From Phialocephala subalpina (taxonomy: Eukaryota > Ascomycota > Leotiomycetes > Helotiales > Mollisiaceae), in NCBI GenBank assembly GCA_900073065.1, contig FJOG01000008.1:1083347-1147346 (forward strand): DNA of 64,000 nucleotides, given 5' to 3'. This document shows, in pieces, positions 23,463 through 33,994 of this stretch. A model generated the notes under the pieces. That model had not been told where the DNA came from. It searched no databases and worked only from the letters and a program-made list of their open reading frames with translations. Every line of letters begins with the position of its first letter. Positions within the stretch are counted from its first letter, which is position 1. The position numbers and the translations under genes were made by a program.

Positions 23463-25771
23463 TCAAACTTCCATCGCATCCCCTCGTTCCGCATCCTCAA
23501 CCCACACCCACCTCCCACCTTCCCTCCCCCTTTCACCTCCAACCTGCCATTGTTCCTCCAATCTCCTGGGCCTAGGCGGATCCTCCCTAAACCCAAGCCC
23601 TCCACCCTCCATATCCCCAAACCTCAGCTCCGCCCTCTCAACATCCCGATGCAACGGCAACCTCCCCATCATATCCGCAAAAAACAATTCCGCCAAATCT
23701 TCATCTCTAGTCGCCGCTAGGATCGCTGAAAAGCTCTTATTATGTGCATATTTGTTTCGGTAATAGGAGTAGGCGCCGAGAAGGTTGGCGATGAGGGTAA
23801 AGAGGATGGCGAGGGTGTAGGCGTAGAGGAGGTTGTGGGCGTGGTAGGCGTAGATGTTGATGGGGAGGGTGTCGGTAACATTAGCGGTTGAATTGGGGCT
23901 AGAGGCAGGTATTAGTGGAGTATTAGTGGAGTGGACAGGGTGAAGGGGGAGAGGATGTACGAGAGTTTGTGACTGCTCATAAAGCTGATCGTTGTGTTAA
24001 GTGCAAGTTCCTCGATAAGGACATTCAGTGTTTTGTTTTGTGCTAATTCGATGTCCTCGCGTCTTTGATCTCCGATTACGGTGCTGGTCGAGTACAGGAA
24101 ATGGCTAATGTCGAAGAAGACATCGAGATCTGAACTCCCGAGGAGACTGGTATGCTCAATCTGCGTCGTGATCTCGGTGAAGTTGGTAGAGATGCTTCGA
24201 TTGTTAGGATACTCGGTAAAGACGCCCATTGAACCAACGATCAGATCGCTCAACGCCCAGAATACAGCTGAGTATGCGTGCTGTTGCTGGACGATGGTTG
24301 TGTTTGGAGCGGTGTTGGAAGGATACTCAATTGCATTCAGCATCGTGATATTATTCATAGTGATATTTTGCGAACCGTTATTGAATGAGAAGTCAACATC
24401 GTATGAAGCGTTGTAAAGCTTGCAAGTGGTGTAGTGGTCCAAGGTGCTCCTGGCTCCGGTCGAGTCCCACACATATCTCGAGTACACCATCCAAAGCTCA
24501 TTACTTGCACTCGACGGTGCCTGAAGTCGCGTTTGGGAGACCATTTGAACACCTTTGGTTGCACTCGTGTCGTTTCGAAAGTCGCTCAAGTCTGGTACGA
24601 ATGCAAAATAGTTGTTCATGTACTCAATGATATCTCCAGTGTAGTTGGCGACTGCTTGATCTCTCAAGGCATCAATGATGCCTGCCGTGGTGGCGTCTGC
24701 ATACTGACATTGTACCGCAGGGCCATTGAATTGCAATGAATACGATGAATTCGTAGATGGTGGGGTAATGTCTAGAATCTTCCCTTGCGTTGCAGTCGCG
24801 GTAGATAGTCTCGAGATGACGGTCCTGGGTCCCAAGAAGAACAGCGGAGAGCTGGCTGTGGCGTTAACCGAGTACGCAAACCGACTCCATTGTGAGCCAG
24901 ACATATCGAGAGCTGAGACATTTCCTTGCGACCAGGTTTCTTGTGAGCTGGGAAGAACAAAGAGCGTGGCGGGTGTGACCAGAGAAGGAAGTGGCAGGCA
25001 CCTAATGCTTGTTAGCATTATGTTAGACCCAAGTTGTGGGGTTTGATACCATGAAACAATACACAGGAATGACACCAGTCGTAATTTCCACAGCATTTCA
25101 GGGTTTCGCAATGACCAAATGGTCCGATCTGCTTCAAAAGCCGCGTCGAGAGCTTTGACAGATACTTTCTTCCTCTTGAGAGTCTTCCATAGTGTTTGTG
25201 TGAAGCTGTATCCAACAGAGCAAACCAAACTCGTCTGCACAATGTATGCGAAAGTACTTCCATACCTATAGGTACGATAGTGTTAGTAAGTGCTTCATGA
25301 ATCACGTGCTTGGGGAGTTGAGGGGAAGTCCTGCCTGATCGCCCATTGCTGCTCCTGGTCATTTCCTACTCTTCTCCCGTCCAGACTCTCATAGTATGCG
25401 TGATGGGCAATACTGAAAACAATGCCACAAAGAAAGAACCCAATCATCCCAGCAGGAGACCACCAGTAGATTCCTTGAGGTATCGGCCCCGTTGGGATGG
25501 AGTGACGACGTCGAGACCCTTGAGAGTTCGTACGATTGGCTATCGAGGGAGCTCCACAAGTACAAGTACATGTACAGACGGAGTTGGCAGTAGCAACGGA
25601 GTAGTTGCGATTCTCATTATGCAGCGGAGAATGTAGAGGTCGAGTCTCGAACAATGGCACTCTCAATGGCGAGAACTGAGGACTTGTGAGTGTCGCTGGA
25701 GATACATCATGCAACTCGGTTATATCGTGTGTCGTTTCGCGCGCCGTCTCTGCGATGGGTTGGTCAGGCAT
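23463..25771 (-). CDS. Large fungal membrane glycoprotein, function unknown
   Basis: Four exons (25335-25771, 25050-25265, 23961-25001, 23463-23898) encode about 709 aa. The N-terminus is cytosolic and Ser/Pro-rich. Then come a span (WWSPAGMIGFFLCGIVFSIA), the conserved-looking QQWAIRYGSTFAYIVQTSL, and two further spans. A long outer domain of about 350 residues holds many N-glycosylation sequons (NYTG, NNIT, NTTI, NKT). A last span follows (LLYAYTLAILFTLIANLLGAY) with a charged cytosolic tail. The layout matches a large uncharacterised Pezizomycotina membrane family sometimes labelled formylmethionine deformylase-like, a name without functional support. The second intron (25002-25049) is a multiple of three and open, so retention would also give protein. 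The first intron starts with GC. Confidence 0.75.
25266..25334 (-). other. GC-AG intron
   Basis: On the minus strand the exon ends GATCAG, the intron begins GCAGGA and ends CCTATAG, with a textbook TTACTAACAC branch point. No GT donor gives the right phase, while the GC donor yields QQWAIR|YGSTFAY, the expected continuity for this family. Confidence 0.55.
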
Positions 25772-27950
25772 CGTGGAGGTTCACTTGCCTGCCAACCCAT
25801 AATCTTTTTGTCCAGCATCTTCGTCGCAGTAAATACTATCTCAACGAACGCGAAATGGTAAGGCTGTGGAGTATTTCCAATCCACGCACATGGTGGAGTG
25901 GCGCAGCATTCGAGCCCACCAAATCAGGGCGTCTCTTGAGATAAAGGGCAAGGCCGGCAAACACGTGCGACACATGGACGGCTCGGAACCATAAAGCGAA
26001 GATGCTTGCCGAATCTGTGGCTTGAAGGATTCGGTTGTGATTGACGGAATTTGGAGGGAAGATGCGCTAAAAGAGGACCGAGCCTGTCGACAGCCTTGCA
26101 GTTCCTATGTAGCAACGGAACAGTAACTCCTTTCAGAGATATTGAGCGGGAAGTTGCAGATGTCCTGGCAGAAAATGGTGAACGGGATGAAGAATGATTC
26201 GATTGATTAGAAATTCGAAGGGACGTTGCAGGAGTTGATGACGATGGCTCCATTAATGTCTTCGCGGCAAGGCAGACTCCTGCAATCCAGACTCTAGTCG
26301 GGCGTAAGTTGGGTCTTGAGACTAAGAGCGCATGCTCCAACACAGAGCATCTCGAGCGTGTCGAGATCGATGAGCAAACATTGAGACATACCAGGCACGC
26401 AATGATGTGAGGAAAGCCAGAAGTGTCGCGGAAAGCAGGTTCTGAGTCAGGTCCCAGGATTACAGGGTACTAGAAACCAAAAGGATCCAAGTGACTGTTG
26501 CGAGCACGTGCTTGATCTAGATTTTGAAGGAGGACACCTTGAGTAGGCAGTGATCATAAGTTAGCTCTTAATCATGTCTCCCAACAACGAAGCATGCCTC
26601 TACTGCTCCATTCAACAAATAGAAGCAATTCTTAGATATAGATCATTTTGAGACAGGTGGCGATTTTGCGCTGTCCGTAGATCATGCATCAAGATCACGT
26701 GATCAAAAGCAAAGAACAGAAAGTATCCTCATAGCAGATACGAGGATTTAAGTCTCCAATAGTGCCAGCCTAGAGCAAACTTCATCAAGGGCAGCCTCTT
26801 GCTTCTATCCGAACTTCATGTTGCTCTTGCCACCTGGCCTCTAAGCACGTGCTCATATCGAATGCTGGTCCTCACAGTAGTAGGTACAACACAAACCCGG
26901 ATCCAAAGCTCAAAGTCGCACGAAACACAAGAATTCAGGAATACGTAGTACAGGCACAACACAGGAGACTACACCTCCCATCCATTTTCTCACTTGAGCA
27001 ATTGTCGAGATCACAGCCTCCCGCCCTTCGCGCAATCTCCGCTTAAAGCTTAAAGGACTCTTACTCGTCACTTTCTTCACGCAAGAATAGACTGAAATGC
27101 CGAAGATATCGAAAGAAAATAGACACTCTTCGACACTTCAAACAATGTGATCAGCTCGCAAAGTTGTATGAACTCGTCGTCCTGAACACAGTGTCGCAAT
27201 CAAGCTTTTCATCCCCGTAAGCACTACCCCTTAGGGCTGAAGGACGCCCTGAACACATACTGCGCCCAGACCCTCACCCGCACTCCCTAGCACTAATCCA
27301 CTACCGAGACCCGAATTTCATCCCAACTTCACCACTGCATGTCACTCTCGCATAATCATATCATATCAAAGTAGTGACATCCCTGAGCTCCTCAACGATG
27401 AACACGCAAGCGAAGCACGACAGTGACATACTGACAATGAATTCGCAAACGAAGAATAGGTTATGCAAGCGAGCTCGGAAGGAATGACATTCTTGACGCG
27501 TTGACTTTCGCGATGTGATCGGGAAGTCGGAGAAGAATGGTGTTTGTTTGGGTGATGATGCGTAAACTCGAGTTGTCGGATTGTCGGGTAAATCGAGGCC
27601 GTAGTGATAGATGTTGGATGGAAAAACTTGTTGGAAAGCTTGATCAACGGGAAGGAGGGGTGTTTTCAGGCTGTCTTGTGCGGTGTCAGTGTAATTCTGT
27701 TTTGACAGCTTCCAAGCAGAAAGAACGAGCTTCAGATCTGCATGCCAGATATCTGGAAGGGATGTGTTATGTTTGTTGTTGTGAGTTGTGTGTTCTGTTT
27801 GTTCCAGCAGAGGAGGGTGACTAACCTTGAAACTTTGAGGATTTAATCCAAATCTTCACTTGAAAAAGTCTTTCTGTCGCACAAACATATTTGAAAGATC
27901 TGTATCCAATCATGAATCCGACATTAAATATTCATTACGCTTCCCGCTCC
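25772..27950. other. Intergenic, no supported gene
   Basis: 2.2 kb without a convincing coding region. A 139-codon minus frame (25924-26343) is Ser/Arg/Pro-rich and has no domain; the plus strand over the same bases is interrupted. No repeat or RNA gene recognised. Confidence 0.4.
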
Positions 27951-29056
27951 TCAAACATCTTCCTCATCCCTCTTCATCAACCCCCTCTTTTTCCTCCTCC
28001 CACCCGCACTCCCTCTCAAACACCTTCTCGCTCCCCACCAAAGAAGCGCATTCAACCCAACCACCGCGACACAAAGTAAAATCAAATGATCCCCAACCCA
28101 AAGAAACAACCTATTATCCCAATTAACCCACGTCCCACCCCTCTCCTGCGTCCAGAACCTCCAGCCCTCTTTACCTCCCCCCTTACCTCCCTCGGAAATA
28201 GGTCGATCATCCATCCATATTCTGTAGATCTTGTCTTCTTCTTTCACTTCTCCATCTTTCAATCCCACACCTAGCTTCTTCTTCTTTTCTCGTTCAAGAT
28301 GATATTGCTCCCAGATCGCAGTCTCAAACCACTGTCCACTCGCATAACTAATCGTTATATACGGGAACAAATAATTCCAGTTATAAGGAATCAGACTCTC
28401 AGTCATGAGGATCCAGAAAGCGTGGGAAGGGGCAGAGCCTAAGATGTTATTTGAGAGGGCGCCCCGACCGCCGTCAGTAGTGAAAGCTGGGAGGTAGAGG
28501 AGCGGTTCTAGGTTTTCGAGACAGCCATTGTCGAGATCGATGTATATCCCCCCAAAATGCCTCAACAGGAAATATCGCACTGTGTCTACCCTCTGAACAG
28601 GAAAATTATATCCATTGTATGTGGGAAGGAACCAGGGGTAGTGGTCTTTGATGAAGAGACGGGATTTGGTTTCTGTCCAGAGCTATTTCCAAATCAGCAT
28701 TTATTTCTCAAAACTTCAACCAAATTCGAAAGTAGAAAGGGGCAAACCATGTATTCCAAATCCCCATTCTTCCCCAAACACGTTCCCCTCGTCTCCTCCC
28801 AATCAGCAGGCATCGTCTCATTCCCAGGCTCCTTCCAATTATGAAATACTTGATGAATTATCTTTGGTATTCGCTGCTGTCTCTCGTCTTTCTTTCCCTC
28901 TCCTTCTTTCCCAAAATGGGCACTCCAAATTTCTTCTTGCGTGATCGCTGTTCCTGCGTGTTCGAAAAACAGATGCACGAATCCCACCAGGCGAAGTGCG
29001 AGAATGCAGAGGATTAGGATGAGGATGAGGGGGAGGAGGATTAGTCGTGACCGCAT
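27951..29056 (-). CDS. GT32 DXD mannosyltransferase, likely inositolphosphoceramide type
   Basis: Two exons (28748-29056, 27951-28682) with a 65-bp intron encode 346 aa. A Golgi-type signal anchor comes first (LILLPLILILILCILALRLV). Then come the GT32 blocks: IPKIIHQVFHNWKEPG, a segment completed by splicing (DLEYM|LWTETKSR), YPWFLPTYNGY, VQRVDTVRYFLLRHFGGIY, and the DXD site in IDLDNGC. A C-terminal membrane span (LILLCVAVVGLNALLWW) follows and a basic tail. The family includes yeast Sur1/Csh1, which add mannose from GDP-mannose to inositolphosphoceramide in the Golgi, and Och1-like enzymes; the twin membrane spans favour the Sur1/Csh1 side. An alternative start at 29125 would add 23 residues before the anchor; I prefer 29056 (MRSRLILL). 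Confidence 0.85.
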
Positions 29057-29506
29057 CTTGGGTGCTGTGGTGCCGGGGAACACTTGGTGGGAGAGAGGCA
29101 GAAAGCTGGGAGGAGGGGAGGTCAAAAGAAATCAAATGTAAAAGTAAACGAAACGAACGCGGAGATGCAGATGCAGGGCAGGCAATACAAGGCTAGCAGG
29201 TGACGCGAGTCGAGTCGCGACACGGAACTTTCTTTTTAGCACGTGGTGATTGTCTGGGTGGGTGGTCTCAGTATCCCCGCTCTCTGTCAAAAAACCCGAC
29301 GATTATTGGAAATTCGAGACATGTGGTTTCTTTTTACAAATGACGAGCTCGAAGATAGGGAAAAACCAGTTTAGGAGAAGTTGGACTTTTGTATGCATTG
29401 TATTAGTGATTACATTGACATTCATATGTTAGTCTAGAAGTCCGGTCGCTATTCACATCTATCCCATCCCATTCCCCCATCATTCAACTATCCTACCTGC
29501 CATCTA

Positions 29507-31486
29507 TCACGGAGTAGGTAAAACAATCCGTTGCGGTTTTTTCGAAACCTTGTATACCAGACTCAGCGTCCAGAATTGGCATACCAACGCAACAGCAGCA
29601 GGAACTGTTCCGAACACTATACCAGCAACCGGGAACAGGACAAAATCCAGTCCCGTTCTCCTCCAGTTTCTGTACGAGAACGAATCCGTCATGCGGTCTG
29701 CGAGACCGGCTCGAAGCATCTCTTCTTCGCGGGATTTGACGCAAATGTGATGGTAAGATTCGTAGAGGAAGAAGAAGTAGATGAATTCGACCGCGGAGAG
29801 GATCCTCATGTAGGCTGTTATGTCCAAAGTTTGGAGTAATAGGCGGGGAATTTGTTGTGAGGGCGTGAGGAGGGTGTAGATGCCGCTTCCTAGGATGAGG
29901 AGCGTGATATGTATTGGGAGGAAGTGTGCTTCGTACATGCGGTGGAGGAGGATGAGCGTTGAGCCCCAGCGTGGTCTAGATTTGTCAGTTAAGTTTCGAA
30001 AAGTCTAGGTTGTTGGAGCAGACCGATTCGAATCCTTTCCTCCGTACCACCACATGTTGATTGTGGAGCGGAGGACGAATCCAGAGTCCAAAGCGCCCCA
30101 CATATGTCTCAACGCTTGCTTATACCTCGCTCCAATATCATTGTAGAATCCTCGAATACCCTTCCCGTTGGAGTGTACATTGCTATGACTCGCAGTGCTG
30201 AAAACGCTCCGTGTTGTCAGGTTCCCATTGAGAGCGAAAAAGACCTTGATATACATATGTAAATCCTCACCAATAGCGTCTTCCCCGGCATCCCAGCCTC
30301 CGGCACGATCCACAAGGGATAGTGGGAGCGAGTATACCGATGTTGGGGGACAGATTGTGGAGGTGGAGTAATGCCCGGAAAGTCCGGCTCCTGCCCAAAG
30401 GAGATCTGCTACCCGAACTAATCGAGGAACGAGATGCGCGTTTCGATCAAAGATTATTGGAGGGACGTACATGGTCGAATTCGCGGTGTCAGGGTATGTG
30501 AAGTGCAGGCCGTTGATTAGGGTGAAATACTTGGAGGAGAGGTGGGAGTCGGCTGTGAAGTTGTCAGATTAACGACTGCGGGAAATCTGCGAGATCGAGG
30601 GGTAGAGTTCTTGGCACTTACAGTCGAGTACTGTAACGATAACATTCCGCTTTAAGATCTCGTCGGAGTATTTGCCGTTGATGTATCTTGCTGCCCAGCT
30701 CAAATTGCTGCTTTTGCCTTGTGCTTCTCCTGGAATATCTCGGGGGTGGGTGGTGAACTCGACGCTGCGGAATTGGGACGTGTATTCTTTGATGAGGATC
30801 GCGGCCTTGGCTTCGCAGCCTGCTTCTCCTTGTTCCATTGCGAGGTATATCTAGAAGGCATACGTTAGACGAGTGGCAAGAATTGTTTGAGACATAGCTC
30901 GAGAGCTGCCCTTTTGAAGAAAACGGACCTCGTAAGAAGAGCGCGCTTGTGTATGGCTTCCCAGAACATCTAATGTCTCCCGCAGAGTGTCCATTTCCTC
31001 CTTGTAGTTTGGTAGAATAATTGCATGTAGTAATGGCGCATCATCCCATTCACTTTCGGTGGTGGTAGTTGAAAGCTCGATCTCGGCCTCAGAAAAGTCA
31101 GAAGAGACGGAATCCTCATATCCAGATTCGCTGCTACCACTCAAGGGCGAAAGATGGCTCGAATTCCTTCTATATGGTATTTGCGCTGGTATTGCTACCT
31201 TCTTGAGGTTGCTTGTCGTGCTCCGGATAGCATATATCAAGCGTAATGGGAAAAGAAGACCCAGAACATGAGCGAAAAGGGTGTAATAGACAAAGAGGAG
31301 CTGGGCAGTGGTGATATCATCTCGGAAATGGCGATGTTGCCCTTTGCCCGGTCTTTTGTTATCACCGCCATCTCGAGGTGAATGACGATCGTACCAGAAC
31401 GCGATGAGCATCAAGAGCACGACCGCGACAAGTCCAAGATTGGCGATTCGCTGGATACACCATGTTCGGAGTCTGGAGAAGAACAT
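29507..31486 (-). CDS. GT2-type membrane glycosyltransferase
   Basis: Four exons (30929-31486, 30622-30850, 30024-30552, 29507-29975) give about 594 aa; all phases fit. Membrane spans flank the enzyme: two near the N-terminus (LVAVVLLMLIAFWY and LLFVYYTLFAHVLGLLF) and several at the C-terminus. The catalytic region begins IILPNYKEEMDTLRETLD and runs to the nucleotide-sugar DXD site in VLDSDSHL, formed exactly at the second splice. GEDAIGEDLHMYIK holds the likely catalytic E/D-D. This is the Glyco_trans_2_3 architecture of fungal wall or capsule-like polysaccharide synthases; the product is not known. The true start is uncertain: the frame stays open to about 31615 and reads a further hydrophobic segment (FALVGSFLFTFIILG) without ATG, so an upstream small exon may exist. 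Confidence 0.75.
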
Positions 31487-32740
31487 ATCTCCTATTGTGG
31501 CTGAAAGCAGGTGTCGAACTCCAAGAATGATGAAAGTAAACAAAAACGATCCAACGAGCGCGAAGTTGGTGAACCGAGGTGGGTGAAACTGAACCCGTTT
31601 GCTACTTCGTGTCTCTCAATCCCAATTTATTCCATATCGAGCAGACGACGCCACGGCGATATTAAGTGCCGTCATGTGTCACTCCACGACAGTTGCTGGA
31701 TTGAAGGAGAAGCGCAGATTTTAGGTGGGTGATATGCAAGATTGGTGTGAATCTCTCTTGCACTCTGACTTGTGCTGCCAGCATACTACATACAGAGTTG
31801 GGTCCGGCAACTTGCCTTCGCACCATTTTCCATGCCCAACATCGCATATCATTGGGCAGTGAATGTTCCACCAGCTCTGGAATGAAGCAGAAACAAAAAT
31901 CAGACCAGCCGAGAATGAAGATGTTGAAGCCACCCAATTACGCCTGTCACATTTACCCACGAGTCTGGCTGTGAGGTTGACACAAGCTTCATCTCGCGGC
32001 ATCGTGACTCGCGAATGTAAATATGCCATGCATTGCGGCGGCATCGAGACGAGGGTGAAGAGGTCATCGTCGCCAAAGGTCTGAAGGGGAATGAGATATG
32101 GGACGTGCCATTGGCTGTGCATGGCAAACATGTCTGTCATCAGCGACATCCATTGGTGGCGCACATCCCAAACAGCCTCCACGCACGTTGCAGCTTTCTT
32201 TTGCTGCGGTTGGAGGAGAGATCTGGACCTTGCTGTCTGCAGACTGCCGTCGAGCCCTTGAGGATAATTTGGGCTCACTACCGGATCTGCAGCTGGGTCC
32301 GGAGCTTCAAAGGGACAGCAAGGAGAACAAGCATCGATGACAAACAAGGTGGCAGAAGCAATGGTCCCTCCACGTGTTTTCGACAGTGCACACCGTTGCC
32401 CGTTCAGCTGCCGGATATAAGGTTAGGCGAAGGGACCCCTCCATTGATCACCAACGCACAGGAAGCAACACATCACAAGATGTCGAACAGATAACAAAGA
32501 TGGGAGAAGGTTCACAATCTGATGATCAAAGTCTCAGTTTTTGTATACAATGGGGCCGTGAAGCGGCTCTGGGCAAAACCCACGTCAACCATGTTCCTGC
32601 CCTATCCTTTCGCCACGTTCGTTGGGGTCATCCAATGGACGGTCGCTCAGCAATCACTCCATCCGCACTTGCCGAACCATCAGAATAAAGATGCTGCACC
32701 GACAATTCAGATCTGGATCATCTGATCGAGTCACGATAAT
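31487..32740. other. Divergent region between two carbohydrate-active genes
   Basis: About 1.25 kb between the GT2-type gene (minus) and the GH5 gene (plus). A 208-codon minus frame (31721-32347) has no domain and is Cys/Met/His-rich in a way I take as chance. It may hold a first small exon of the GT2-type gene. Confidence 0.4.
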
Positions 32741-33994
32741 ATGAGGGTCAAGCTGCTCATTTCTATTCTGGCTGCCGGCGGCTTGGTTGCCATCTTCTTG
32801 TCCTCCTATCGCTTGGGTACGGATTTCTATGAGCCGCAGTACTTTTTTACAACTCCTTTTCCTCCGCTGGTTGATCCTGATTCGGCGCCTGAGTCTTTTC
32901 ATCTTCCTTTGCGCACGAGGGGGAGGTATATTGTCAATAGTAGGGATGAGAGGGTTAAGTTGGCGAGCGTCAATTGGTATGGGGGAAGCGACCTTCTCTT
33001 TGTACCTGGAGGTCTCGATGTGCGACACCGAGATGATATCGCGAGGACGATCCGAAGTCTAGGATTCAACAGTGTGCGAATGCCTTATTCCGATGAAATG
33101 GTGATGGATAATCCCATGATTTCTCCCGATCTCTTACTCGCAAATGAGGATTTGATCGGACTGCGGGCTTTGGATGTGTACATCGCTGTCGTGGAGAGCT
33201 TGGCTGAAGCAGGCATCGCTGTTATCATCAACAATCACATCACCCAAGCCACTTGGTGCTGTGGTATCAACCTGTGCGATACTGCATGGTATAATGACTA
33301 CCTTGGGGCAGCCTGTCGAGTTCGTCAGACTGAAGAGCAATGGATTGAGAATTGGGAGATGGTGATGGCGTCTTTCGTCAACACTTCACTCGTTATCGGA
33401 GCTGACCTCCGCAATGAACCTCGAGGACTTTGGGGAACGATGCCTTGGGAGAAATGGGCAGCAGCAGCAGAGAAAGCTGGGAACAGAGTCCTCGCACTTC
33501 GAGACGACTGGTTGATCTTCGTTGAAGGCGTCTCTTCGTCCAACGACCTGTCAGGTGTCAAAGACCGGCCCATCGTCCTCGACTTCGATGACAGAGTCGT
33601 GTACTCAGCACACGTCTACAGCTGGTCAGGCTGGGGCAGTCTGGATGGAATGTACGCCAAACGACCATTCAATTCCTTCGTCAAGTCCATGAACGAGAAC
33701 TGGGGCTACCTCCTGGAGAAAGACATCGCACCAGTCTGGGTTGGCGAGTTTGGCGGCCCTTGGGAATCTTTGGCGAATGGAAAGGATCTTCATTATTGGA
33801 GGAATTTGATGAGGTATCTCAAGATGGTGGACGCAGATTTTGGGTATTGGGCTTTGAATCCGAGGAAGCCTGCTAATTATGATAATGAGACTTATGGGCT
33901 GCTGGAGGATGATTGGGAGACGCCGATTCTAGATTACAGGGTGAGGGATATGTTGGAGCTTAGTAGGCAGGAAGGGAAGTCGATATATGGTTAG
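32741..33994 (+). CDS. Membrane-anchored glycoside hydrolase family 5 protein
   Basis: A single exon of 417 aa. The N-terminus is a signal anchor (LLISILAAGGLVAIFL) with no obvious signal-peptidase site, so the enzyme may stay tethered. The barrel begins RGRYIVNSRDERVKLASVNW. Expected GH5 points follow: FNSVRMPYSDEM, a histidine in VIINNHITQ, acid/base Glu226 in ADLRNEPRG, YSAHVYSWSGW, nucleophile Glu336 in VWVGEFGGPW, and the barrel-closing tryptophan in DFGYWALNP. All catalytic residues are present. GH5 covers cellulases, mannanases and many wall-remodelling enzymes; the substrate cannot be read from the sequence. Start is the only ATG before the anchor. It lies divergently beside two glycosyltransferase genes. 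Confidence 0.87.
   Translation: MRVKLLISILAAGGLVAIFLSSYRLGTDFYEPQYFFTTPFPPLVDPDSAPESFHLPLRTRGRYIVNSRDERVKLASVNWYGGSDLLFVPGGLDVRHRDDIARTIRSLGFNSVRMPYSDEMVMDNPMISPDLLLANEDLIGLRALDVYIAVVESLAEAGIAVIINNHITQATWCCGINLCDTAWYNDYLGAACRVRQTEEQWIENWEMVMASFVNTSLVIGADLRNEPRGLWGTMPWEKWAAAAEKAGNRVLALRDDWLIFVEGVSSSNDLSGVKDRPIVLDFDDRVVYSAHVYSWSGWGSLDGMYAKRPFNSFVKSMNENWGYLLEKDIAPVWVGEFGGPWESLANGKDLHYWRNLMRYLKMVDADFGYWALNPRKPANYDNETYGLLEDDWETPILDYRVRDMLELSRQEGKSIYG

Noticed and set aside
24425..24470. tRNA-like words (TGGTGTAGTGGTC and CGGTCGAGTCCC)
   Set aside because: A- and B-box spacing is too short (~27 bp), stems do not pair, and the site lies inside a coding exon of the membrane glycoprotein.
25924..26343. 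139-codon minus ORF, Ser/Arg-rich
   Set aside because: No domain and no neighbouring exons; codon content looks random.
31721..32347. 208-codon minus ORF upstream of the GT2-type gene
   Set aside because: Rich in Cys, Met, His and Trp as in chance frames; no join into the GT2-type exon with good splice sites was found.
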